A program made the translations under genes and the position numbers. Below the pieces are notes generated by a model. It saw only the letters and a program-made list of their open reading frames with translations. It was not told the DNA's origin and did no database searches. DNA of 64,000 nucleotides from Siphonodentalium dalli. Its lineage: Eukaryota; Mollusca; Scaphopoda; Gadilida; Siphonodentaliidae. Shown here in pieces: positions 24,231-36,051 of the stretch. How positions within the stretch are numbered: position 1 is the stretch's first letter; each line of letters begins with the position of its first letter. The DNA lies in NCBI GenBank assembly GCA_032622095.1, contig CP136063.1, forward strand, positions 211,092,355 to 211,156,354, given 5' to 3'.

Positions 24231-24693
24231 TGTTAGGCCAATGCATTCTCTTATATATGCGAGGCGACCTATGGTCGACTCGCATATATAAGAGAATGCA
24301 TTGGCACAGGGTATATGGGTTGATAAAAAAATCGACCTGGCACTCAAAGGGTTAAGGAAAGAAACCTCACACGTCTTACTCCCTACCAAGACCTACACAC
24401 AATGAAGAAGGCTCCCCAAATATGGTCATAGGAAATTCCCATAACAGCGGGACCAATCCCGATGTGTATTACCAAACACCTCATTATATATTCACCCAAA
24501 TGGTATATAAGTAAATACAATTCCCCAAGATATCATGCTTTTCCTATTCCACTTCCGAGCCTCTAATACGTAGAGGCTCGACTATTCTAACACTAGGATC
24601 ATCGATTGTCATATTTGTATACACTGCTTGTATCTTATTCACGACGTAATAAAGACTTGTACCTATATATATCTATGTGTCCATTACCTCACA
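24023..24693 (+). mobile_element. Solo LTR candidate inside the pearl-like element
   Basis: The 671-bp insert starts TGTGACATAACTACACAT and ends ATGTGTCCATTACCTCACA, so it has the TG...CA ends and short imperfect inverted repeats of LTRs. The flanks repeat CTTT (or ACTTT if the last A is shared), fitting a 4-5 bp target duplication, and the interrupted element reads through once the insert is removed. A TATATAAG box at about 24504 and AATAAA at about 24648 lie in the order expected for an LTR promoter and poly(A) signal. No internal retroviral coding region is present. Orientation is inferred from these two signals. Confidence 0.72.
24112..24355. mobile_element. TTAACCC-type MITE nested in the LTR
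   Basis: TTCCTTAACCCTTTGAGTGC at the left pairs with GCACTCAAAGGGTTAAGGAA at the right. Inside are an A run of about 27 bases (24204-24230) and a long hairpin: CCAATGCATTCTCTTATATA pairs with TATATAAGAGAATGCATTGG. It is the cleanest member of the family also seen at 2812 and 5858. Confidence 0.85.
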
Positions 24694-27600
24694 CTTTGTA
24701 AAGTTTAAGCTATTGCCATGGCTTGGTATCTGTCGTCCGTGTGTGTGTGCGTGTGTGATGCGTCAACAATTTGCTTTAGCACGGGCTACAGTTCGTACCT
24801 TTGGTCCGATTATTATGAAATTTGTCATGGATGTTGACATTGACATGTAGATGGGAACGAGTCATTTTGGGGTCATTCGGAAAAAAAAAACATGGCCGCC
24901 AGCAGCCATCTTGGATTTCAAAATTCAATCCATTAGCACGGGCTACAGGCCGTTCTGTTCATCTTATTGTCATGAAATTTGTCATGGATGTTAATATTGA
25001 CATGTAGATGGGAACGAGTAATTTTGGGGTCATTCGGCCAAAAAAGATGGCCACCGGCAGCCATCTTAGATTTTACTCTTTGCAAGACTAAATCCTTTGA
25101 CATGGGCTACAGGTCGTACCTTTGGTCGGATCATCATAAAATGTGTCATGGATGTTAACAATTGACATGTAGATGGGAACGAGTAATTTTTGGGTCATTC
25201 GGGCAAAAAACATGGCCGCCAGCAGCCATCTTGGATTTTACTCTTTGTATGACTAAATCCTTTAGCACGGGCTACAGGTCGTACCTTTAGTCTGATCATC
25301 ATGAAATTTGTCATGGCTGTTGAAATTGGAATGTAGATGGGAACGAGTCATTTTGGGGTCATTTGGGCAAAAAACATGGCCGCCAGCTGCCATCTTTGAT
25401 TTCAAAATTTAATCCATTAGCACGGGCCACAGGTCGTACTTTTCATCTGATCATCATGAAATTTGTCATGGATGTTAATATTGACATGTAGATGGGAACG
25501 AGTAATTTTGGGGTCATTCGGCCGAAAAACATGGCCACCAGCAGCCATCTTGGATTTTACTCTTTGTATGACTAAATCCTTTAGCACGGGCTACAGGTCG
25601 TACCTTTAGTCTGATCATCATACAATTTGTCATGAATGTTAATAATGACATGTAGATGGGAACGAGTCATTTTGGGGTCATTTGGCCAAAAACATGGCCG
25701 CCAGCAGCCATTTTGGATTTTACTCTTTGTATGACTAAATGCTTTAGTACGGACTACAGGTCGTACCTTGAGTCTGATCATCATGAAATTTTTCATGACT
25801 GTTGAAATTGGAATGTAGATGGGAACGAGTCATTTTGGGGTCATTCGGACGAAAAACATGGCCACCAGCGACCATCATTGATCTCAAAATTCAATCCATT
25901 AGCACGGGCTACAGGTCTTACTGTTCATTTGATCATCATGAAATCTGTCATGGATGTTAATATTAACATGTAGATGGGAACGATTAATTTTGGGGTAATT
26001 TGGCCAAAAAACATGGCCGCAGCAGCCATCTTGGATTTTACTCTTTGTATGACTAAATCCTTTAGCACGGGCTACAGGTCGTACCTTTAGTGTGATCATC
26101 ATAAAATTTGTCAGGGATGTTATTATTGGCATGTAGATGGGAACGAGTCATTTTGGGGTCATTCGGCCATAAAACATGGCCACCAGCAGCCATCTTTGAT
26201 TTCAAAATTCAATCCATTAGCACGGTCTACAGGTCGTACTGTTCGTCTGATCATTATGAAATTTGTCATGGATGTTAATATTGACATGTAGATGGGAACG
26301 ATTTATTTTGGGGTCATTGGCCAAAAAACATGGCCGCCAGCAGCCATCTTGGATTTTACTCTTTGTATGACTAAATCATTTAGCACGGGCTACAGGTCGT
26401 AATTTTTGTCTGATCATCATATAATTTGTCATGGATGTTAATATTGTCATATAGATGGGAACGAGTCATTTTGGGGTCATTCGGCCAAAAAACATGGTAG
26501 CCAGCAGCCATCTTGGATTTAACTCTTTGTATGACTAAATCCTTTAGCACGGGCTACAGGTTGTACCTTTAGTCTGATCATCATGAAATTTTTCATGGCT
26601 GTTGAAATTCGAATGTAGATGGGAAAGAGTCATTTTGGGGTCATTCGGCCAAAAAACATGGCCGCCAGCAGCCATCTTGGATTTTACTCTTTGTATGACT
26701 AAATCCTTTAGCACGGGCTACAGGTCGTACCTTTAGTCTGATCATCATGAAATTTTTCATGTCTGTTGAAATTGGAATGTAGATGGGAAAGAGTCATTTT
26801 GGGGTCATTCGGACAAAAAACATGGCCGTCAGCAGCCATTTTGGATTTTACTCTTTGTATGACTAAATCTTTTAAGCTACAGTTCATACCTTTAGTTTGA
26901 TAATCATAAAATTTGTCAGGGATGTTAATAATGACACGTAGATGGGAACGAGTCATTCGGCCAAATAACATGGGCGCCAGCTGCCATCTTGGATTTTACT
27001 CTATGACTAAATCCTTTACTGCTCATTTTTTACACTCCTTTTTAATCTCTCTATTCATTGCTCATCACAAAAAAATTACCTTCTTTACAAAGTTGAGCTA
27101 CAGTGTCATTGACACTTTCATTTTTTTTTAAGTTTCTCAACCAGTTCCAAACAGCAGAAACTGATCAAGAAGATATTATTGAAAAAACATTAAATTTTCC
27201 ACTTCCGGCTGCTATTTGTTTGGCCATTTTGGACGGAGTTCCAATTTTGCCAAAAAAGGAGGCATTATATCTTAGCTTCACAAAAATATATACCTTTGTA
27301 TACATATGATAACATTTTCTCACTATAATTTGCATCATTAGTGACCAATCTGAAAATGGCGTCCTCGTTGGACGCAATCTTGTCTGGTGACAAGAAATAA
27401 AGCGCAAAAGGTCGGTTTCCCAGACTAGTTTCCCAGACTAGAATATAAGCACACATATAGTCCAGGAGATATTGGTCGACCTCTGCACCCCCCCCCCAGG
27501 ACTTAACTTCACCCCAATAATTTTCTTCCTTAAGGTCTCCTCTAATTTTTTTCACTTGTTAACAAGAAAAAAAAGTGGCCGCAGAGACTCCAGACAAGAT

Positions 27601-28866
27601 GGCGTCCATCATGGCGGCCATTTTTTTTAAATGCACCAGGTCTCTTTGATCGCCGTTATAGTAAAGATGATGTCACATGCCGTCTTGTTTTCCGCTCGAT
27701 TCGTTATGCTAATATACAACCCTTACAAATTAGCCAAAAATCCGACACCAGAATCCAATATGGCGGCCAAGATGGCCGCCGAAATGTGAAAATATGCTAT
27801 TTTTCTGACATGTTACCACCTTTCGATTGTCTCTGTTGGAACATGTTAGAATTTTTGCGTCATGTTATACATTTATCATATAGAGGAGTCATTGGCGAAC
27901 ACATGGGGACCATAATATGCATTCATTGCGGGATATTTTTGTCCGATATCACGTTTTCCCAAATGCCGGTATCATAGGTCAAAGCCGAATCTCTGTTAAT
28001 AACGCGATGTTATGTTTCGAATCAATGAATGTCATTGCTATTATAACAACACCCATGCATATATATGTGCAGGAGATACTCGAGCTAGGATTCCTCTTAT
28101 ACCTAAGTTGAGGAATATTTACCCAAATCCAAGATGGCGGCCAAAATGGCCACCAGAAATAAAAAATCGCCGAAAATCGCTGATTTTAACAACAGTGAGC
28201 ATTATTGTCATGACAACTCCACACCTGCTTATTATTGTAAGTTGGGAACACTTAGGCGAAGAACTTTCCTTGTACCATATCCAAATAAAAGTCCCCCAAA
28301 TCCAAAATGGCGCCCACAATGGCGGACAGAGTTTGAAAAATCACCGAAATTCCCTCATATTCACATCATTGGGCATTATTGTCGAGACAACTCCATCCAT
28401 GCTTACAATTGAGTTGGAAATACTGAGATGAGGTAATTACATTACATCTCATGCAAGAAATTGTTTTCCAAATCGAAGATGGCTGCCAAAATGGCGACCG
28501 AAATTTGAAAACAAGTCTACATTCCTTTACTTTCTTACGATGGGCGTTATTGTTTCGCGATTTCTATCCACCATTACATATTGATATGGAATAGTAACAT
28601 GAAGTATTCATTCGGGTTTGGCAATTGATACTCCCAGCCAAGATCGCTGCTAAATTGGCGGCTAGAAATTGAAAAGAAATCGATAATTTCACATATTAAT
28701 TTCAACTTTTTGTCATAATATCGGTATATATGGACGAAACTGTACATAAACCATCTACTAGTTCAACTTAAAGTTATCAAAACGCATAACATAGCTCGTA
28801 TCCTTCTGGAAAGATGAAAAACCACCATTAATATCGCGATGTGGCATTTCGAAATCCAGTCTCCAC

Positions 28867-29645
28867 TTAGCGCCGATAATGGCCGTAAGCGTAGGTGCGC
28901 CGAATAGTTATATCAGAACAATTACCTGATAACAGATTCTGATTTGCCACGTCACGTCCATAATTATCTGGATCAGCTTCCATTTCTTTGTCTGATAAAT
29001 CTAGGTCGCTCACACCGACAAAGTATTCACCACTTCCTGGGAGTATGGTCCCTCTAATCATAACGTTTCAAACAATTCATTTTCCGGTGTCTAGCTTACG
29101 ATTTTAAATATTTGCTAAATATGATATTTGTCCATAATCTTGAACTAGGAAGGCATATGGCCGATGAGTACAAGCTTACAGAAGGTCATCTCTATGTATG
29201 TGTCTCATACCCCATGGGATGACGACATGTACACCTGGCGAACCAGTTAGCTAGTCACTTCTCAATAGATAGTTCGTCAACACACACTCAGCGAACGCAT
29301 TGGCATATGTGGACAACTTCGACAGTGTTTCGAAGGTTGCTAGCTGTCTCATTCCATTGGACAGATGTCTATCGGCTAAGGAGAAGACCCTAGTGTACAG
29401 ACTACCCACACTTCTTGACCATTATCATTATCCGAAGCAAACTGTGTGACGCCCCGCAGTTGTCTCGTCGAATATCTCCCAGCAGAGAAGAACAATGCTC
29501 GTGGTGCTAGTTTGTGGACATGCGCCATGATAGTGGGAATGAAATGGGCCACTGTATACACCACCCCTACACCTGGTGTATGTTTAATATATCGAATGTC
29601 ATGCGTGTCGGTTTTATTTGGTGTGGTAAGATTGTATTTCCACAT
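28867..29645 (-). pseudogene. Decayed ORF, left arm of the palindrome
   Basis: Two minus-strand open pieces carry FIPTIMAHVHKLAPRALFFS (upstream) and an acidic tail VSDLDLSDKEMEADPDNYG. Both have counterparts on the plus strand of the right arm. The frame is interrupted between them. An acidic serine/aspartate-rich region is common in some transposase proteins, such as piggyBac-like ones, but here it lies at the C-terminal side and no catalytic motif is visible. The family is unknown. Confidence 0.5.
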
Positions 29646-29970
29646 CCGTTTCGAAGCCTTTCTGATTCAACTACGTACACTTTTGTCTGGATAATACTAT
29701 GCTAGCCTCCCCCAAAACAGTCGGATGGACTAAAGGATAATGTCTTTATAGCATGAATGTACGCGTGTTTTGTTATCCTCTCTCGGGGATAGTGTCAGTA
29801 TGTGGGCGGTATTATTCAAGAAAATGTCAGGAACTGTGGTGCATTTATTTCACTATGTATTTAAAGAACAATTTACAGTCTCGATGGCAATGGCTGTGGA
29901 CGTTGGGGAACGCGACCTTTATGATCATATAGCTTTATATATAACTTTAGAATATAGTAGTTAATGTCTC

Positions 29971-31010
29971 GTGCAGGAAAATGGTCGCAATGGTGATGTT
30001 ACCAAGAAATCACTTGGTGTACCAACGTTTGTTGAACTGAATGCAAGAGCTCATCAACGGAACATTCCTCTGGATGTTATTCGCGTTGAAGATGACATTT
30101 GTACTTTCTTGAACCATACCACCCAGCGTGAGTATGACATATCAACCAACTATCAAAGGTATCGCCTTTAAGACTACACCCAGTCTTGGTGGGGCTTATA
30201 CAACAGTAGCCAATGGCATACTCCTGGTCCAGTTGTTCAAGAACGGCTTCCAAACGGATGGGAACATACAATCTTAGCATACAAGGAAAGCAAAGCCACA
30301 CATGAGATCCTGTCTGAATCTAAAACATAACAAAATAAGGGGCGGTGCAGTCATGGTCCAATTTCATTTCCACTATCATGACACATACCCACAAACTAGC
30401 ACCGTGTGTATTGTTATCATATGCTTGGATCTGTTCGGTGAGACGATTGCTGGACGCCAACAAGCTTGTTCTTATGATCACGTTCAAGGAGTTTGGGTAT
30501 ATTATGCATTATGGTCTTCTACGCCTTAGCAGAAATACATCCGTCAACTGTCGGGCTTTCAACATTCGAAGCCATATACAAAAGTTGTCCGGGTACGTCA
30601 GTGCATTAGATGAGTATGTGAATTGATGAACCATATATTGAGAAGTGGCTGTTTGGGAAGATCACCAGGTGTGCACGTTGTTATCCCCATTAGGCCACCA
30701 AAGCTGACAATACGCAGATAGATAGGTCCTTTATAGTGTATCGCACAAGATGACGCATATACCCCATATATAGCATCTGAATTATACCATGATCTATACC
30801 ACGAATGAAGCTCGCTAAGAATTCCAAGCTTTCTAAACAAACACGTGAGCTGGACACCGGCATATGTATTGTTTGAAACATTCCGATTAGTGGCACCCTT
30901 CTACAAAGAAGAGTAATGAACTGTTGTTGTGAGTGAGATAGATTAATCTGACGAAGAGACGGAAACGAGTCTAGATAATGTTGAATGTGGCAATTCAGAA
31001 TAAGCTGTTG
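29971..31010 (+). pseudogene. Decayed ORF, right arm of the palindrome
   Basis: The open piece at 29971-30171 reads VTKKSLGVPTFVELNARAHQ and ends at a stop. Further on, 30345-30626 contains SNFISTIMTHTHKLAPCVLL, the counterpart of the left-arm FIPTIMAHVHKLAPRA. Around 30930-31005 the acidic segment VSEID-stop-SDEETETSLDN matches the left arm. Stops and frame changes show it is dead. I do not recognise the family. Confidence 0.5.
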
Positions 31011-32457
31011 TTTTGATTCTTGGAAGTCATAATATGACTAATCGGCGCACCTATATACGGTTACGGCCAGTATGAGCCCTTAGTGGAGAATGGATTTTGA
31101 AATGCCACATCGCGATTGTGAGTTTTCATCCTTCCAAAAGACTACGACTTACATTGGAACTAATAGATGGCTTATAGTATGTACCGTTTCGTTTATACAA
31201 ATCAATATTATGACATAAAGTTGAAATGAGTATGTGATAATATCGGCTTCTTTTCAATTTCTGCCCACCAGTTTGGCCGCCATATTGAATGTGAGTATCA
31301 CTTGCCAAACCCTAATGAATACTTCATACATATCAACATGTAATGGTGGTTAGAAATCGCGAAACAATAACGCCCATCGTAAGAAAGTAAAGGAATGTAG
31401 ACTTGTTTTCAAATTTCGGTCGCCATTTTGGCCACCATCTTCGATTTGGAAAACTATTTCTTGCATGAGATGTAATGTAATTACCTCATCTCAGTATTTC
31501 CAACTCAATTGTAAGCATGGATGGAGTTGTCTCGACAATAATGCCCAATGATGTGAATATGAGAGAATTTCGGTGATTTTTCAAAATCTGTCCGCCATTG
31601 TGGGCGCCATTTTGGATTTGGGGGACTTTTATTTGGATATGGTACAAGGAAAGTTCTTCGCCTAAGTGTTCCCAACTTACAATAGTAAGCAGGTGTGGAG
31701 TTGTCATGACAATAATGCTCACTGTTGTTAAAATCACCGATTTTCGGCGATTTTTTATTTCTGGTGGCCATTTTGGCCGCCATCTTGGATTTGGGTAAAT
31801 ATTTCCTCAACTCAGGTATAAGAGGAATCCTAGCTCGAGTATTTCCTGCAAATATATATGCATGGGTGTTGTTATAATAGCAATGACATTCATTGATTCG
31901 AAACATAACATCGCGTTATTAACAGAGATTCGGCTTTGACCTATGATACCGGCATTTGGGAAAACGTGATATCGGACAAACATATCCTGCAATGAATGCA
32001 TATTATGGTCCCCATGTGTTCGCCAATGACTCCTCTATATGATAAATGTATAACATGACGCAAAAATTCTAACATTTTCCAACAGAGACAATCGAAAGGT
32101 GGTAACATGTCATAAAAATAGCATATTTTCACAATTCGGCGGCCATCTTGGCCGCCATATTGGATTCTGGTGTCGGATTTTTGGCTAATTTGTAAGGGTT
32201 GTATATTAGCATAACGAATCGAGCGGAAAACAAGACGGCATGTGACATCATCTTTACTATAACGGCGATCAAAGAGACCTGGTGCATTTAAAAAAAATGG
32301 CCGCCATGATGGACGCCATCTTGTCTGGAGTCTCTGCGGCCACTTTTTTTTCTTGTTAACAAGTGAAAAAAATTAGAGAAGACCTTAAGGAAGAAAATTA
32401 TTGGGGTGAAGTTAAGTCCTGGGGGGGGTGCAGAGGTCGACCAATATCTCCTGGACT

Positions 32458-32774
32458 AATACACATGTACAAAATATAAAAAAATGGCACTTTTGTCCAG
32501 GCTGTCGTGATAAAATTTATAATACATTCTACTATGATATACATGTATGGTGTGTTTGGCAGTGGATCATCAGTCTGTGGTGCCGATGACAGCAAAATAG
32601 TTAAGTTTATCGCTCCATTGATTATAATGTATGACATTATTGCCTCTCCAAGTTGAGTTACAGTGTCATTGGTACTCTTTTGAATCGTTGTTTGTTTCAT
32701 ATCATCAGGTACTCGATTCGATTTTCTGCATCATTTTCAAAAGCTAAAGTGACCATTACGTCCACATTTTTCAG
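32458..32774. other. Intron end with a pearl-like 3' terminus remnant
   Basis: CCAAGTTGAGTTACAGTGTC followed by ATTGGTACTCTTTT at about 32647-32682 is a mutated 3' end of the pearl-like family. The rest leads to the exon 7 acceptor. Confidence 0.55.
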
Positions 32775-32927
32775 AACAAACTTTCAATGATGCTTGTTTC
32801 AAAATCCCAGAGGAATCGTGTGGCACTGGCTTAACCTGTACAACTCTCTCTGGAGGTGGAGGAGATAAATGTAGATGCACAGACAGCACAAAATACTGGA
32901 ATCCAAACAGCGGTTCCTGTGTTACCC
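32775..32927 (+). CDS. Exon 7: six-Cys module of the QTFNDACF subtype
   Basis: The acceptor is CATTTTTCAG and the donor GTAAGT. The 153-bp phase 1-1 exon codes QTFNDACFKIPEESC, TGLTCTTLSGGGGDKCRC and YWNPNSGSCVT, with spacing x7, x5, x10, x1, x13. The longer loop between cysteines 3 and 4 carries a GGGG insertion relative to exons 8 and 9. It is separated from exon 8 by an intron of only 140 bp. Confidence 0.88.
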
Positions 32928-33067
32928 GTAAGTAAACTGTACAAATGAATTAAATTTCCGTTCTAATTAATTCCATTAATTAATATCGGAACTTTGTGTC
33001 TGTAAATATCCAAATATCTATGCCATTAATTTACTACAAATGTAATAAACCTTACAACATTTTTCAG

Positions 33068-33214
33068 TACAAACTTTCAATGATGCTTGTTTCAAAACCC
33101 CAGAGGACTCGTGTGGTACTGACTTGACCTGTAAAACAGTCACTGGAGTAGATAAATGTAGATGTACAGACATCACTAAATACTGGAATTCAGTCAGCAG
33201 TTCCTGTGTTGACC
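33068..33214 (+). CDS. Exon 8: six-Cys module of the QTFNDACF subtype
   Basis: The acceptor CATTTTTCAG is identical to that of exon 7 and the donor is GTAAGT. The 147-bp phase 1-1 exon codes QTFNDACFKTPEDSC, DLTCKTVTGVDKCRC and YWNSVSSSCVD. It is a close duplicate of exons 7 and 9. A relic of its last 45 bases plus donor lies just downstream at 33231. Confidence 0.88.
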
Positions 33215-33230
33215 GTAAGTAAACCATACA

Positions 33231-33276
33231 TACAGCACTAAATACTGAAATTCAGTCAGCCATACCTGTCTTACCC
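33231..33276 (+). pseudogene. Relic of the exon 8 3' end with donor
   Basis: About 46 bases repeat the 3' end of exon 8 (ACTAAATACTG, ATTCAGTCAGC) and are followed by GTAAGAGTAAACCATAC, which matches the exon 8 donor and intron start. No acceptor precedes it. It is a tandem duplicate of the exon tail with its splice site. Confidence 0.7.
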
Positions 33277-34430
33277 GTAAGAGTAAACCATACAAATGAT
33301 TTATATTATTCATTAAATCTCCATTCTAATTTATTACATTAACTAATAGCAGAACTTTGTCTCAGTAAGTATCCAAACATTTATACCATTAGACTGACGC
33401 CAATTAAATATATAATCACCTTTAAATAATACTAAATCACAAAGTACTTTCAGGGAACTTAAAAAACATAAGTTCCCTCATACTTTTCAGGCAATCAGGA
33501 TGTGTCCATTTCTTTTGCGGGTAAAATTGTAAGATGAGTCAATTTTTTACTTTCGGTTTCGCGCATATCCAATTGTATCCGCTGTATATCCGGTGCATTT
33601 TTACTTAGTTTTTCGAAGTTCCTGCTTCTTTAATTTTTATGTGTACACATACCTTAGTATGAAGTTGAAGTTTAATGCAGACCGCGTTGAAGTCTAATGC
33701 GTTGCTCGGGAGTCAACGAGGTCACGTAATGTCAGTGCTGAGTGCATTAGCCTATATGTAGTATCTAATAAGTTTGTTTTATTTAAGTTCACATTTGAAT
33801 AATTCCGTGTTATTTTCCAACTCCAAGTCTCCATTCGGACACCGTTCAAAATGATGTTGGAAAAATATCAAAGACTACACAATAAATAAGCCCTTTAAGG
33901 GAAATAAGTCGTCATGTTCCCGGTTGATGATATATAAATAATTATGAGGAATCATTGGAATGACCGGGCATGAGAGAATCGACAACATATTAGCATCACT
34001 GCCCTTGCATTGTTAGGAAGAAATTCTGCGAGATGCCCACGTGTGCACAGTACGCAACAGAGATTTCAAACCAACACTCCAAATTGGCTATATACTGTCA
34101 ATCAATACAGAAGACAAGCTAGTAGAAGGAAGAGTCTTCATCAATTGCTACACTGTAATATAAAATCTTGCCCCAGAAAGCTGTGGATACAGAACGGCCT
34201 TTGACCTAAATTTAATAATAACTTCAAAAGATGAGACAATGTCACAGCATGAGGGTGTAGTCAAACAGAGGTTCACGATGGGGAAGTTATGGATTTTTAG
34301 TGCAACATGACCAGGGCACCGATCTCTGAATAATATATTACAAACTAGATTCATGTATATATTGCCAACGAAAGGCTAATTAAAGTCAGAATAATCAAGT
34401 CCTGGTATTCTTCAGCATGGTTCTGGCTAT
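33277..34430. other. Intron sequence with a segment shared with later introns
   Basis: TACTTTCGGTTTCGCGCATA, then GTGCATTTTTACTTAGTTTT at about 33547-33620 recurs at 38532-38600. ACTTTCAGGGAACTTAAAAAAC-like bases at about 33445 recur at 42070. These shared stretches fit the duplication history of exons 7-9. No coding is seen. Confidence 0.5.
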
Positions 34431-35460
34431 GGAGCAGATACAGCAACGAAAAGTGGTATTTTTACCCTTATGCACGACTGATTACAGAGCAGATTTAGCA
34501 ACAAAAAATGCCATTTTGAGCAGTCTGTACTCGTGAAAATAAGCACAATACGGGCTAATTTTATAGTTGCGTGAAATATTAACATATTGCAGCCTGTTCT
34601 CGTATGATCACGTTAAGAACTTATAATTGGATTTGTTTACTGGGCATAGAATGGCCTCATTTTGATTCCACACCAATTGCAATCGAGAGTCATTTTAGTG
34701 CAATTATGGAATTATATACTTATATTCACTTATTATAAATTAATTATGGGCCCAAAATAAAAGGAATAAACCAAATCACAACTTAACAGATGTACGTATG
34801 TTGTAATGTGTTTTCACTGTGGACCGCTTCAGGCAAGAAATTTATAACGTGTTTAAGTCACCTATGGGCTTATTTCTGAGTGATATGTCCAATATGAACC
34901 TATTTGAACATATTAGCTTGAGGATATGTTGCATAAATAGAATTATTTGAGAATTCTAATACGTTATTTAAATAGCCCTATATGGCACTATTTCAATGTT
35001 AAATAAGCCTGTATTGTGCTAATTTTCACGAGAACAGACTTGAAAATAACACGAATAAACCAACTCACGACTTGCCAGATCAACATATCCTCGTGCCAAT
35101 ATGTTCATATTGAACCTAAATATATTAACAAAGGTTCATATTGAACTCATTTTTCTGAATTAAACCCCATGTTGAGCTTATTTGCATGCTTATTTAGAAT
35201 GCCACATTTTACACCCATGTTTTCAAATACACTCTATATGGGCCAAAAACGTGACATGCAAAATAAGCCGTATTGCGCTTATTTTTCATGAGAACAGGCT
35301 TCAAGACCTATGATCTTTATAATTTGTTCACTGCGGCCCGTGCCATTCAATGAAATAACAGGTATAAGTCCTCTTTGGGCTTATTTAAGAATCAAATATG
35401 AACCTATGTGAACTTTTAGGTCCAGTATGAAACTAGTTTCATGAGGATATGTTGTATTGA
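34430..35460. repeat. Unclassified degenerate repeat with AATAAGC/GCTTATT words
   Basis: Words such as CGTGAAAATAAGC, TGGGCTTATTT, ATATGAACCTATTTGAAC, CATGAGGATATGTT and CGAGAACAG appear repeatedly on both strands at irregular spacing. I cannot define a unit or ends. It may be an old inverted or tandem element. Confidence 0.45.
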
Positions 35461-36050
35461 GCTCGATGCATGACTTCAGCCTAATTTTTTAAAGATTGGA
35501 TGGGGCTATGTGGACACGCCTCTGCCTTATGGACGTACATGGAGTGGCACCGTACGTTTGTGAAAGGATCCCCGGATGACTATCATGGTTCTGACTACAG
35601 AGCCGATTTAGAAACAAAATTGTTCTTTTGACACCCACTCCCCCCCCCAACCAAACTCAATCCCCCCTAAATCCAGGAAGAATTAACAGTGTTGCCATAC
35701 TGATCAACCCTTCTTTAAATTTAGCTGCTTCCTTTGGCCTGGATTAACCCTTTCATGACTCGAGCTACGCTAGAGCAGCATTACAGATCCTGTGTCAGTG
35801 CATTCTCTAAAATGAGTCTCCCTATTTGACCCATAAATTCTAATAAATTGTTTTATTATGTACATTTGTCTATAATAGTACATAACAGTATACTCTATAA
35901 TTTAGCATCAATTAAATTAAAAATCCGATCGTAATAATTTACTATCACCAAGGGATGGGTTAGACATCTGCCCATCTTGATCGGCCTCTTGTTTATAAAT
36001 GGTGTAATGTGCCCATTTATTTTGGGGGGATAAACATTAAGGTGAGTCCA
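35460..36050. other. Intron sequence with a MITE fragment
   Basis: TTAACCCTTTCATGACTCGAG, then AGTGCATTCTCT at 35744-35800 matches one end of the TTAACCC-type family. The other end is not found. A C-rich run is at 35638-35670. Confidence 0.45.
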
Positions 36051-36051
36051 T

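Larger units (their letters stand above)
24002..27128. mobile_element. Pearl/HINE-like element, about 14 core units, split by an inserted LTR
   Basis: The left end TTTTTAGCTCAACTTTACTTT is at 24002. Its continuation, CTTTGTAAAGTTTAAGCTAT, is displaced to 24694 by the insertion at 24023-24693. The right end AAGTTGAGCTACAGTGTCAT and TGACACTTTCATTT is at about 27090-27125. Between lie about 14 units of about 165 bp with GATCATCATGAAATTTGTCA, AGATGGGAACGAGTCATTTT and CATGGCCGCCAGCAGCCATC. It is the largest core of this family in the window. Confidence 0.85.
27459..32457. mobile_element. 5-kb imperfect palindrome, foldback-like element with decayed ORFs
   Basis: The left arm (27459 to about 28920) and right arm (about 31028 to 32457) are inverted copies of about 1.45 kb with few differences. 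The outer ends are AGTCCAGGAGATATTGGTCG and its complement CGACCAATATCTCCTGGACT. Similarity continues inward at a lower level to a centre near 29960, so the whole may be an inverted duplication. The outer arms hold degenerate units of about 150 bp with AAGATGGCGGCCAAAATGGC-type boxes. The inner parts hold remnants of one coding sequence in opposite directions. Long inverted arms suggest a foldback (FB)-type transposon or a snap-back duplication. Confidence 0.82.
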
